A stretch of 39,443 nucleotides of DNA from a virus, in IMG/VR virus record IMGVR_UViG_3300005915_000047, positions 1-39,443 of that record; one strand, written 5' to 3'. The notes beneath the pieces are model-generated. The model did no database searches. It saw nothing but the letters and a program-made list of their open reading frames with translations, and was not told the origin of the DNA. This document shows positions 6,268 to 15,494 of the stretch, one piece after another. Position 1 is the stretch's first letter. Each line of letters opens with the position of its first letter. The position numbers and the translations under genes are program-made.

Positions 6268-6786
6268 ATGAAACTAAGTTATAGTGCCATGCGTCTACTA
6301 AAGCATACATTGCTTTATACAGGCGAAAAAGAGATCCAAATTGTTCAAGGAAAAGAAAACGAAATATTGTCTTCTCGAAGATTAAACGTAGACGAAGCAT
6401 CTCAACGTCGTCATTTCCTTAAAATTGCAGATCCAATTGAAGAAGAGACAGATAAAAAACTTAGAGAATTGGCTGAAGAGCATAATAAAAAAGTTGAAAC
6501 TAAAAAAGCAGAAGTTAAAAAAGCTTTACCAGTAATCAAAGATGAAACAGATGAACAAAAAAATAAAAGAGTAGATAAATTGATAAAAGGAGACACAAAA
6601 TTAACAGACTCTATTAAAAATGTTCAAGAAGATTCTATTAAAATAGCCACAGAAATTCATGAACTTAAAATAACAGACAAGACTAAAAAAGTATGTAACA
6701 AATACTTCGAAGAGTTTGGAGAAAAAAATGGATTTACTCCAGCAGACGACGAGTCATTAGAGGAATTAACTAATGCATTAAAATAA
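6268..6786 (+). CDS. Charged coiled-coil hypothetical protein, 172 aa
   Basis: The N-terminal 60 residues look folded (MKLSYSAMRLLKHTLLYTGE). Most of the rest is Lys/Glu-rich helix with heptad character up to about residue 145, ending with an acidic tail. No recognisable domain was found. It is followed by a TAAtATG junction to a small membrane protein, so it shares the operon with the recombination genes. Confidence 0.65.
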   Translation: MKLSYSAMRLLKHTLLYTGEKEIQIVQGKENEILSSRRLNVDEASQRRHFLKIADPIEEETDKKLRELAEEHNKKVETKKAEVKKALPVIKDETDEQKNKRVDKLIKGDTKLTDSIKNVQEDSIKIATEIHELKITDKTKKVCNKYFEEFGEKNGFTPADDESLEELTNALK

Positions 6787-6787
6787 T

Positions 6788-6952
6788 ATGAAAACAGCAT
6801 TAAAAGTAATGTCAATTATCTCAATTGTTATAGGTGGTTTAGCTACATTAGGTTGTGTTTATGAATTTGAAAGTGCCGCATTTATCGGAGGGTTATTTTA
6901 TATAGCCCAAGGTACTTTAGCTTTAATTTATATCAAACAAACTGCTAAGTAG
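6788..6952 (+). CDS. 54-aa protein with two transmembrane helices
   Basis: A TAAtATG junction precedes it and TAGtATG follows, so it is bracketed by coupled genes. Two hydrophobic stretches (about 8-25 and 31-49) flank a short acidic loop (YEFESA), with a basic start and end. This is the topology of small class II holins, but it lies among early recombination genes, far from the lysis cassette, so a superinfection or membrane-modifying role is as likely. Confidence 0.62.
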   Translation: MKTALKVMSIISIVIGGLATLGCVYEFESAAFIGGLFYIAQGTLALIYIKQTAK

Positions 6953-6953
6953 T

Positions 6954-7376
6954 ATGACTACTATTCATTTAAAATTGGGGTTGGTGTGTATTGGGAAAAA
7001 AAAACCAATTTGCCGAAGATTGCCACACTCCCCCAATTTTTTGAATACCAAACATTGGGGAACAAAGTACGCATGGAAGACGGCTTGGCAAGATGAAGTC
7101 TGGGCTAGATGGCAGGAAATAAAAAGACTATACAAAGGTATAGAATTTCCACTTAAAAAAGTTACGATCACTCCAATCGTTTATTGCATATCACCACAAG
7201 ACGAAGATAATTTCGCGGGCAGTTTGAAACCGATCTTTGATGGGCTTAGATACGCCAAGGTGATAGAAGACGATACGCCCAAACATGTAAACCTGAAACC
7301 CCCAAAGTATTTCCTAGTACACAAAAGAAAAGAAGAACATCTAGAATTAATGATAGAAGTAAAACAGCCTAATTAA
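6954..7376 (+). CDS. rusA: RusA-type Holliday junction resolvase
   Basis: The 140-aa protein has the RusA signature D83-E-D-N-F (acidic pair followed by Asn), K92, D96 (LKPIFDGLRYAKVIEDD) and D106-D107. These are the acidic metal-binding residues and the conserved Lys of RusA resolvases. A Cys pair and a Pro-rich start precede the core. The role would be to cut Holliday junctions left by annealing or to trim branches before packaging. The start is fixed by a TAGtATG junction with the preceding gene, and it ends in the bidirectional terminator. Confidence 0.85.
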   Translation: MTTIHLKLGLVCIGKKKPICRRLPHSPNFLNTKHWGTKYAWKTAWQDEVWARWQEIKRLYKGIEFPLKKVTITPIVYCISPQDEDNFAGSLKPIFDGLRYAKVIEDDTPKHVNLKPPKYFLVHKRKEEHLELMIEVKQPN

Positions 7377-7391
7377 AGGCTGTTTCTTTTT
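7362..7391. terminator. Bidirectional intrinsic terminator
   Basis: AAACAGCCT (7362-7370) and AGGCTGTTT (7377-7385) form a perfect 9-bp stem around a 6-nt loop, followed by ctttttaaa on the plus strand and by TTTTAC on the minus strand. It lies at the convergence of the early and late arms and overlaps the end of the resolvase gene, so it should stop transcription in both directions. Confidence 0.85.
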
Positions 7392-10300
7392 AAAACTTTA
7401 ATTTTATTTTTCCTCTAGAAGTTGATGCTTTACCTTTCTCAAGATCTTTTTCCATCTGTTTTCTAACCTTATCCATTTCAGCTTTTTGCTTATCCATTTC
7501 TCTTTCAATATCAGAAGTAGTAGTTTTATAATAAATACCTTCAGTAGCATCTTCTAATTGCTTTGCTCCTCTTACACCATACAAAATGGCAACAGCCTCT
7601 ACCATTTTAATAAAATTCTTAAATTTAGCTTCTGGTGTTACGGATGTTAAAGCTCCTGCACCAAATTTAAATATATTAGTAAATACACTTATTATGGCAA
7701 TAGATGATGTACTTCTATATCTAATTCCATTTATTAAATTACCAAACACTGGTATTCTTTCTGGGAAATACCACAACATTGTTTCTTCTAAAGTATCAGG
7801 CTCATAATAAGTTCCTCTTACTTTATTATTAATAGCTGTTCTTGTTTTATCTTCTAGATATGCTTGACTAAATAATAAACCTAAACCAATTATTGCCATC
7901 ATTCTTGCTGAATAAGAATTAGAATCAACATCTTCTGGTCTAAATTTACCACTTGGCAATTCCTTAGCTTTGTTATAATCAAGTCTTTTACCTTTAATTA
8001 ATCCTTTTCTAATAACATCTTCAGTGGCGATTCCCCATTCATTTAAAACAAATGTTTGAAATGTAACCATAGCTCGTCCCATTTCGCCCTTATTCATTAT
8101 TCTTGGTCTGTAAGCTATATTAGACGATCCTGATACTAAATCCATTATAAAATCAGCTTCTGCTATCATTTGTTCTTCAGACATATTTGGAGCATACTTT
8201 TTTAAAGTATCCATAACTGTTTTTTGTACCGCCGCCGCTGTTCTAATATCACCAAATTTAAGCATTTCAAATGGATTAACTAACTTTCTAACTGCTTTAG
8301 TGTATTTGTTTTCAGATAATTCTTTAGGTACTTTATCTCCGATCAAAGCAATTACTTCTTCACCACCCTGTCTTGTTTGTAATGCAGGAGATTGTTTTAT
8401 AATTGACTTAGCAAATCCGGGTCTTAAAAATGATTGTGCAAAATTAGCAGCCAAATTAACCACAGCTTCTGGTGGTAAAAATGCTGACATATATCCGGCA
8501 GCATCAAAAATAGCTCCTGGCTGTATAGCCGCAGTAACAAAACTAAAATCCAATAAACCACTAGAAATATTCATTCTACCTTTTCTCAATATATTATCCA
8601 TTGGTGTTCTTAAAGCATTTGAAGAAAATCCGTAATTACTCATTTCATCTATCCAACCAACCCATTGAGTTGTGTTAACTATCCCAGCTTTTTCTTGATA
8701 TTCTTTTGACCTAAAGACAGTACCCTTTTCAATTAATATTGGTTGTAAATTCAAAAATAATCTTCTACGAGCAATATGTTCTTGTAACATCTTATAAACA
8801 TCTGTTCGTGGAGTCATTTTTATTCCTTCTTTTCTGCCCTTAGCTTGCTGGTAAATCATTTTTGATTGCTCTCTCCAATTAGTGGCAATAGAATAAACTC
8901 CTAGATCAGATCCTTTTTCTTCATATAAGAATGGGAAATAATCATCAGTTAATTCAAAAAATAAGGGCTTTCCATTAGCATCTACCATTGTAGTTTCTGA
9001 TAAATATTTTACTTCTTCTAAATCATTCCCAGCATATTCTCTAAGAAGTCCTTTTAAAGCCTCTTGTTCTTTTGTTAATTCAGGTAATTCTTTTAATCCT
9101 AAATCATCAAGTATTTGTTTAGTCTGTATTTCACCACCCTGTTCACTATACAAATGTACAGCTACTTCTTTTTGTCCTATTTTATTCTCAGTAAAATTAC
9201 TAAACTTTTTATGTTCTTGCATGAAATTAGCTAATTCTATACTCTCTTCTATTTCAGCTTTATTTATGGCTTTACCAGCCTCCTGTACTGTTTGCACATG
9301 CCAACCTCTATACAATTTATCGCCGTCAGATCTGTCACCAACTCTAAAACCAAATTGAAATAATTGTTCAACTTTTTGCATATCTTCCAATCCCTTTTTA
9401 TCCCGATTGACTACAGAATTAGTAGCTTCTTTAATATTTTTTTCAATTTCTCTTTTTGCTTTTTCGCCTCTTAATCTCATTAATCTTTTACCATTTTCAA
9501 TTAATTCTTTCAAAGTTTTATTTAACTCTTGTTTATCGGCCAAAGATAAAGTCCCAACAGGAATTTTATCAAGTCTCTTTATTTTTTCTACATATTTTAT
9601 TGATATAGGAGCATCAGATTCTCTATCTAAATAATCTCTAAGAGAATTTAATTTATGCTTAGTACGCTTAGTCATATTTACCCAATCATAAGTTGAAACC
9701 AAATCATTGATCTTTCTTACATATTCAGAAGCTATCTTTGATTTTGAAGCAATTTCAATCAAAACTTTTCCTTCACTGATAGCTTGCTGATCTTGTAATT
9801 TTTCTAATTTTCTTTGCACTCTAATCTCTAAATCAGTCAAACGTGCTTCTGTAGTTGATTTTACAATTGCTTCCTTCATTCTTCCTTGTATTTCTTTAGG
9901 TAATTGATCTACAATTTCTAATGCCTTTTCCTGTCTGACTTTCATGTCATCAAATTTTTCTTTAAATCGAGCTGTTTGAGCTGCCAATTTTTCTCTTCTA
10001 ACCTTTCTTTCTTCACCCCTAACTTCTCTGGCCGTTTCTCTTGAAATCTTTGACATTGATTTAGCTTTAATTTTTAACAATGTTCTTTCATTACTTATAA
10101 CTCCTTTTGGTTTTTCTATTCCAAGTAATCGTTGAGGAGAAACAGTTTTTCCTTCTGCAGTAACATCAAAACCTCTCTTAATATCTTCTGCTAATTGTAC
10201 TAATTCATTTCTGACTTGTTTAGATACTTTACTCATTGCATCTGTTGCTATTTTATCAATAATAATTTTTTGTGGTTCAATATTTTCTAAAATATTTATA

Positions 10301-11910
10301 GTTGTTTTTATAGAAGCTTCATCACCATTATTTATTCCATCCAAAAGTCCAGATAATTGTTTAAAATTATTATCTTCTTCTAAAAGTATCTCAGTGACAT
10401 ATCTACGCATATCTTCAGCTTGTGTACGCATGCTTTTCTTTGCCTTTGCGAGACTAAAATCTTTTGCTTGCCATTGAAAATTACCATTAGCATCAACTAT
10501 ATTTCTATAAGTAACACCAGCTCCTTCTTTTTGTGCCATTAAACCCATTTCTTTTCTAGTACTATCAACCATTTGTGTAATTTTTCTTTCTAATTCTGTT
10601 TTTATATTTTTTACTTCTGGAGATTCATTTGTTTTAAATTCTTTACTAATAAAATCTTCAAATGAATCAACCAAAGTAGCCTGCTCCATTTTTACAGGTT
10701 CAATAATTTCTCTACCAACTTTTTCTGCCGTTGCTTGTATGATAGGTACTTCTTGTACTAGAGGTTCTATTGTTTTAGCTACTGGTTGTACTACCTCACT
10801 AGAACCGCCAACAGATTTTAATTTTATCATTCCAGGTATTGCTCTTGCTCCAACCTGTTCTGGTATTGGTTTCGGTATCGCTGGTAATTTTTCAGTAGGT
10901 ACTACTCCTGTTACTGGTTCTTCAGGAATACCTGGGACTTTAACCATACCTCGATGATCATTTTGCAATCTACGTGCTTCTTCTAAAACTAAATCACCAA
11001 GAGTTTTTTGCTTTCCAGTTTTAACATTTATATCTCCTTTTTTAAGCAATTCACCAATTTTAAAACCATCCCCTGTAAGTTTTTTAATAGCTGCTGTTTT
11101 TTCAGCAGATAAAGGTTGTTTACCTTGTCTAATCAATGCTTCATCACCAATTGTAGCATTTTTAATATCTTTAAAAGTTAATTTAATAATCTTTGATTTT
11201 CCTACTGGAATTTTACCAACTTGTTTTGCACTTAATTTAACACCTTCTGCAAGACCACCAACAATTAAAACATCACCAGCTGCTCTAGAAGTAGTAAGTA
11301 CTGATGACATTAAAGGACTCAAACCAGCCGCCCTAGCATCTTCATAAGTTTTTAATAAGGTTGATGCATTTGAATCTGTAAAAGGTATTTTAACTTCTGT
11401 AGGAACTTCTTCTCCTTTTATCAAAGCATTCAAAGTTACGAAAGGAGTTGCAACCATACCAAATCCACTTTTGCCAAATTCTTTTAATATTTTTAAAGCA
11501 GATCCAGGTACTTCTTTTAGAAAAGCAATTCTACGTTCACCTTCTGAAAGTTGTTCAAAAGGTTCTGTATCTGGTACATCTAATGGAGTTAGACCAAAAG
11601 ATTGCAATGTTTCTTTAGTTGCTTCTGGGAGAAATCTAACAAAAGAAGATGTCGGCAAAGGCTTGACTTCTTTATTCATTTCAGTAACCACCCTTTCCGT
11701 GGTTGTCATTTGGGGAATTGACGATCTAGTAACAACCTGAGTTGGAGTAGCAATTGGTTGTGTTCTAGCCTGAACAACTGCCTCAGGACTGATATTTAAT
11801 TTACCAGAAATATCGCGACCAGTAACACTTTCCAATCTTTTTGCAAGAGCTGGATCTATTTTTTCTTCTACCCCAAGTACTTTTGATTTTAATAATTTTA
11901 ATAATGCCAT
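7390..11910 (-). CDS. Giant virion / DNA-ejection protein, 1506 aa
   Basis: The last gene of the late arm, this is by far the largest predominantly helical protein. It has a low-complexity, Pro/Thr-rich N-terminal region, coiled coils at about residues 430-880, a soluble middle domain, and C-terminal hydrophobic segments (for example ARMMAIIGLGLLFSQAYL) before a basic tail (KGKIKLKF-like). I start at ATG 11910 (MALLKLLKSK), because the frame extends to 11964 but this ATG makes a TAAtATG junction. Phages of this morphology carry one or more giant internal or ejection proteins that leave the capsid with the DNA, sometimes with polyvalent domains. The function within that group is inferred from size, position and architecture. 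Confidence 0.55.
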   Translation of the reverse strand: MALLKLLKSKVLGVEEKIDPALAKRLESVTGRDISGKLNISPEAVVQARTQPIATPTQVVTRSSIPQMTTTERVVTEMNKEVKPLPTSSFVRFLPEATKETLQSFGLTPLDVPDTEPFEQLSEGERRIAFLKEVPGSALKILKEFGKSGFGMVATPFVTLNALIKGEEVPTEVKIPFTDSNASTLLKTYEDARAAGLSPLMSSVLTTSRAAGDVLIVGGLAEGVKLSAKQVGKIPVGKSKIIKLTFKDIKNATIGDEALIRQGKQPLSAEKTAAIKKLTGDGFKIGELLKKGDINVKTGKQKTLGDLVLEEARRLQNDHRGMVKVPGIPEEPVTGVVPTEKLPAIPKPIPEQVGARAIPGMIKLKSVGGSSEVVQPVAKTIEPLVQEVPIIQATAEKVGREIIEPVKMEQATLVDSFEDFISKEFKTNESPEVKNIKTELERKITQMVDSTRKEMGLMAQKEGAGVTYRNIVDANGNFQWQAKDFSLAKAKKSMRTQAEDMRRYVTEILLEEDNNFKQLSGLLDGINNGDEASIKTTINILENIEPQKIIIDKIATDAMSKVSKQVRNELVQLAEDIKRGFDVTAEGKTVSPQRLLGIEKPKGVISNERTLLKIKAKSMSKISRETAREVRGEERKVRREKLAAQTARFKEKFDDMKVRQEKALEIVDQLPKEIQGRMKEAIVKSTTEARLTDLEIRVQRKLEKLQDQQAISEGKVLIEIASKSKIASEYVRKINDLVSTYDWVNMTKRTKHKLNSLRDYLDRESDAPISIKYVEKIKRLDKIPVGTLSLADKQELNKTLKELIENGKRLMRLRGEKAKREIEKNIKEATNSVVNRDKKGLEDMQKVEQLFQFGFRVGDRSDGDKLYRGWHVQTVQEAGKAINKAEIEESIELANFMQEHKKFSNFTENKIGQKEVAVHLYSEQGGEIQTKQILDDLGLKELPELTKEQEALKGLLREYAGNDLEEVKYLSETTMVDANGKPLFFELTDDYFPFLYEEKGSDLGVYSIATNWREQSKMIYQQAKGRKEGIKMTPRTDVYKMLQEHIARRRLFLNLQPILIEKGTVFRSKEYQEKAGIVNTTQWVGWIDEMSNYGFSSNALRTPMDNILRKGRMNISSGLLDFSFVTAAIQPGAIFDAAGYMSAFLPPEAVVNLAANFAQSFLRPGFAKSIIKQSPALQTRQGGEEVIALIGDKVPKELSENKYTKAVRKLVNPFEMLKFGDIRTAAAVQKTVMDTLKKYAPNMSEEQMIAEADFIMDLVSGSSNIAYRPRIMNKGEMGRAMVTFQTFVLNEWGIATEDVIRKGLIKGKRLDYNKAKELPSGKFRPEDVDSNSYSARMMAIIGLGLLFSQAYLEDKTRTAINNKVRGTYYEPDTLEETMLWYFPERIPVFGNLINGIRYRSTSSIAIISVFTNIFKFGAGALTSVTPEAKFKNFIKMVEAVAILYGVRGAKQLEDATEGIYYKTTTSDIEREMDKQKAEMDKVRKQMEKDLEKGKASTSRGKIKLKF

Positions 11911-11911
11911 A

Positions 11912-13507
11912 TTATTCACGTAAATTTTGCCATTTTTCTTGCAATGATTTATATATTTTACCAAATTTGCTCATTTCTACAACTGTTTCTTCATCTGTAG
12001 TATCAATATTTTCTTGTAGAGCTAATAAAACCTGTTCTCTTATCTCTTCTGGAATTTTATTAGTATCAAGTTTTGGTTCTAATGCTCCTGATTTATCTTT
12101 TATATATACTGTTCTTCCATTAACTTCAGTAGGTACAATTGCTTCTTCAAAAACAATATATTGATTTTTTGTAGAATAACCACCTTCTAATTCTTTCTGT
12201 ATTTGAGTTACTGTATCAGTAACTTTTTTACTTGAAGACATTGTAGATTCAATTATAGCTTTCTTTTCAGTTTCATTTAAACTTAAATCTGCTTTACCCA
12301 AAGCTAAATATTTTTCATTTTCTGTTGCATCTGGAATACTAGCTAATATTGATAAAGCCTTATCCCAATTACTTTCGGATGCTTGCAAAGATGTTCTATA
12401 AGCACCATAAATATTAGGATTATTCAAATCAAGTTTTCTATTGTTAGTTACTTTTTCGTCTCCTTTCCAATTACTTTCTGTCAAAGTGACAGTACCATCG
12501 GAATTTACAGCGTTAACAACTGCCGCATGACCTTCTGGCATCCTAGTTTTAAATATTAAAACATCACCAACTTGAGGATTTGTTCTCCATTCCTCTGCAG
12601 AAATTCCATAGTTATCGATCATGGCTCTCTTGGTTTCAATAGTGTCTCCCATAGGTGGAACACTTGGGACTAATCTGCGAGTAAATGTACCACATTGACC
12701 ACCAGTCGCCCCATCATCAAATCTTGTGATAGCCTCTGTAGTGAAACCTAAATCTTCAGCAGTAATAGGTATTCCATTTTTCTTTTTATCACTAATAAGT
12801 TTTTGCTGTTTAATAGCATTATCTAAATCTTCTTTGGTAGCATCTTTTGATTCTTTTATAAAATCAGTCAAACTATCTATCATATCATCGACTCTAGCGC
12901 CGCGGTATTCTTCTTCTGTTCTAAGATCACCCAAATAAGATTGAGCAGTTGAATATTGATTAAGACGCATATTAGCTTGCTGCGATGGACTTAGTTCACG
13001 AAGTCTTGGATCATCATAATCAAATGTATTGCGAGCCTGGCCTTCCCAATATTCTCTTGATTTGGAAATATCTTTATTATAACCTTGTTTACGTTGAATA
13101 ATTTCTTTTGCAGCATCTAAAAACGCAGTGCTACTTTTTAACTTATCTAATGGAGATGTCAAAACAGCAGGACTTCCATCTTCTGCGCGAGTTATTATTG
13201 GTGAAGTTGGAGTAACTGGTGGAACTGGAGCTTCAATTTTAGCTGGAGTAGAGGGTAAAGTATAAGTAGATCTCGCTGGAGTACTATACGCAGGTTTACT
13301 CGAATCAACATAAGGCTGACGAGTAGAAGTAATCTCTTGAACCTTCTTTTCTGCCGTAGCCTTATCATAACCACCAGCGACGTACCTTGAAATAAGAGCC
13401 TCATATTCTCCTTTTTGCATAGGAAGAGGTTCTTGTTTTGGAGTTGCATATCTTGCCCAAGGATTGGTGGCTTCATTGGCTGCAGGCGGTGTGTAACGTA
13501 ATACCAT
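11912..13507 (-). CDS. CHAP-domain virion-associated cell-wall hydrolase, 531 aa
   Basis: A CHAP (NlpC/P60-superfamily) peptidase domain is visible at about residues 265-375: C272 (GGQCGTFTRR), H327 (EGHAAVVNAV) and the E/N dyad ESNW (344-347), followed by YGAYR. The N-terminal part is Pro/Thr-rich with predicted helices and the C-terminal part is helical. It sits between the repeat protein and the giant late protein, so it probably is a virion component that opens peptidoglycan locally during DNA entry, separate from the M23 lysin in the lysis cassette. It forms a TAAtATG junction with the next gene. Confidence 0.78.
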   Translation of the reverse strand: MVLRYTPPAANEATNPWARYATPKQEPLPMQKGEYEALISRYVAGGYDKATAEKKVQEITSTRQPYVDSSKPAYSTPARSTYTLPSTPAKIEAPVPPVTPTSPIITRAEDGSPAVLTSPLDKLKSSTAFLDAAKEIIQRKQGYNKDISKSREYWEGQARNTFDYDDPRLRELSPSQQANMRLNQYSTAQSYLGDLRTEEEYRGARVDDMIDSLTDFIKESKDATKEDLDNAIKQQKLISDKKKNGIPITAEDLGFTTEAITRFDDGATGGQCGTFTRRLVPSVPPMGDTIETKRAMIDNYGISAEEWRTNPQVGDVLIFKTRMPEGHAAVVNAVNSDGTVTLTESNWKGDEKVTNNRKLDLNNPNIYGAYRTSLQASESNWDKALSILASIPDATENEKYLALGKADLSLNETEKKAIIESTMSSSKKVTDTVTQIQKELEGGYSTKNQYIVFEEAIVPTEVNGRTVYIKDKSGALEPKLDTNKIPEEIREQVLLALQENIDTTDEETVVEMSKFGKIYKSLQEKWQNLRE

Positions 13508-13512
13508 ATAAT

Positions 13513-15357
13513 TTAAATAAAGGGTTTATAAGATCTTAAATATTCTGATTCATAATCTTTAATTGCTTTCAATCTATCTAACGTCAAATCTCCCGTAGTA
13601 GTATTTCCTGTCGGTGTGTATAATTCTCTTTGTCCATAAGGAGTAGACAGTTTACCAAAATCCACACCTTGTATTGTTTCAGATCCTAAAGTTCTTTCTG
13701 CTGGAGTACCAAGTTCTCTAGCTTTCTGTTGATACTGTGCAGTTAAATCTTCATACCCCAATCTTCTTTCAGCTGGTAATACACCTTCCACACCTTTTGC
13801 TTCTATAGCACCCTCAGCACCTAATGTTTTTCTTGATGTTCCAGAAAATGTTAAACCTCTAGAACGTAAATTTTGTTTAGTCTTTGCTAAGGTATCTTTA
13901 TAATTCATTGTCTCTTGTTCTTTGTATCTTTCAGCAGAACCTCTTAAATCAGCCATTGATTGTTTCAAATCATCCATTGTTCTTCCTGTTATCTTTTCAT
14001 AATAAGGTGAAAGATTTTGCTCAGCACTTACTGCGGCATCAGTAACTATTTTACCAATATCATCTTTTGTTAAAATTGTATTACCAGTAATATAATTATC
14101 TTCACTGTCTATCATTTCAAATAATATAGCCTGATACTCTATTGGATAATTTTGGTTTTTAACATAATCTCTTAGCTCTTGTTTCCCTGCATCATCTAAA
14201 CCTGTAGTAGTTTCTGGTGTTGTTTCATCAGTAGGATCAGTTGTCTCATCAGGTGGTGTTGTCTCATCAGGTGTTACACCATCATTTACATCAGCACCAG
14301 CAGGAACAAGAGGAGTACCAGAAGGAAGTGCTTGATTATTAGTAGCATAATTCCAATTATCAATATCTGTCTGTGACCATTGATCACTAGAAAGTCTAGT
14401 TGTTAGATTTATAATACTATTCTTTTGTTCTTGTGTAAGACCACTAATGAAGTTAATATTGTTATTTTGAGTTTCATCGGTAGTGGTTGATCCAACGGTG
14501 CCAGAAGATCCCATTTCTTGATACTGTTCAAAAGTAGCAGCTTTATTAGCTTCACTCTTTTCAAATGTAGGGTTTAAATTAGCCCAAAGTCTTTCAAATT
14601 CTGTAGTATATTGAGTTGATCCTGTTTGTGTAGTAGGTTGCTCTGTTGTAGTAGGTTGTCCTGTTGGTAATGCTTGACCATTAGTAGCATAGTTCCAGTT
14701 CTTAATATCTGTATCAGACCATTGACTTGAAGGTCTAGAACTCATTAGATTAGTGATAGATTGTTTTTGAGCATCTGAAAGACCACCTATAAAGTTAGGT
14801 GTTTGAGTTTCTTCTTGTGTAGGTGCGAAAGTCTTTTTTCTTCCTGCTTCTCCTACAATAGTAAAACCTGCTTTAGCAAAACTATCACTTAATTGTGAGC
14901 GAGATGCTTCTCTTTGTTTTCCGTTCTTTTCTATTATAAATATATCGTTAGGGTCTCCACCTGCTCGGATGTCAGCGAAAGACTGTCCACCACCAAAATT
15001 ATAAGCATCAAATTGTGAAGTATCAGGAGCTTTATTTGGTAATAAAGAACCTTGTAAATAATCAGGTAGTGAGGATATATTGCCTTGTATCCTTCCTTGC
15101 ATTCGTGTCGCAATTCTAGTCGCTTCATCTAATTGATTTTGAGAACCCCAAGTATTTTTTGGGTTAGTTAATTCAGCAATATCTTGTAGAGACTGATTGA
15201 GTTGTTTCTGGTCTTCTTGGATTTGAGTAAATTGACCACCACCACCGTAGTAGTTAGACTTAAAACCTTTGGATTGTGATATCTTTTCAGCACCACTAAT
15301 ATCAAAAGATTGATAAGCTAGTAATTTTTCTTGTTCGGGGGTTAGTGTTAGAGCCAT
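13513..15357 (-). CDS. Repeat-containing virion protein, 614 aa
   Basis: Two diverged copies of a roughly 45-residue module are present: residues about 188-233 (NFIGGLSDAQKQSITNL...) and 302-346 (NFISGLTQEQKNSIINL...), each ending in WNYATN(G/N)QALP. Between and after them are Thr/Pro/Asp-rich linkers (DETTDPTDETTPETT). The N-terminal 170 residues and C-terminal 200 residues look folded. Placement next to CHAP and giant proteins suggests a tail or internal virion component. Nothing recognisable identifies its job. The start context is aaaaatATG. Confidence 0.6.
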   Translation of the reverse strand: MALTLTPEQEKLLAYQSFDISGAEKISQSKGFKSNYYGGGGQFTQIQEDQKQLNQSLQDIAELTNPKNTWGSQNQLDEATRIATRMQGRIQGNISSLPDYLQGSLLPNKAPDTSQFDAYNFGGGQSFADIRAGGDPNDIFIIEKNGKQREASRSQLSDSFAKAGFTIVGEAGRKKTFAPTQEETQTPNFIGGLSDAQKQSITNLMSSRPSSQWSDTDIKNWNYATNGQALPTGQPTTTEQPTTQTGSTQYTTEFERLWANLNPTFEKSEANKAATFEQYQEMGSSGTVGSTTTDETQNNNINFISGLTQEQKNSIINLTTRLSSDQWSQTDIDNWNYATNNQALPSGTPLVPAGADVNDGVTPDETTPPDETTDPTDETTPETTTGLDDAGKQELRDYVKNQNYPIEYQAILFEMIDSEDNYITGNTILTKDDIGKIVTDAAVSAEQNLSPYYEKITGRTMDDLKQSMADLRGSAERYKEQETMNYKDTLAKTKQNLRSRGLTFSGTSRKTLGAEGAIEAKGVEGVLPAERRLGYEDLTAQYQQKARELGTPAERTLGSETIQGVDFGKLSTPYGQRELYTPTGNTTTGDLTLDRLKAIKDYESEYLRSYKPFI

Positions 15358-15361
15358 ATTT

Positions 15362-15493
15362 TTAAAAGTTTCGTGTTTTTATTATTATTAGTAATTCTTT
15401 TATTATTTCTTCAAGTGCTTCAATTCTTTTTTCAATAGTCTTTTTCTTATCTATTTTATCTTCCATCTTATCAAAGTTGTTTTTAGTTTTCAT
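15362..15493 (-). CDS. 43-aa coiled-coil micro-protein
   Basis: The frame starts exactly one base after the stop of the fibre gene (TAAtATG) and ends 4 bp before the next gene. The product is a charged, leucine-rich amphipathic helix with heptad spacing (KTIEKRIEALEEIIKELL). No Cys or TM segment is present. It could be a fibre-assembly chaperone or oligomerisation peptide; that role is inferred from position only. Confidence 0.6.
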   Translation of the reverse strand: MKTKNNFDKMEDKIDKKKTIEKRIEALEEIIKELLIIIKTRNF

Positions 15494-15494
15494 A

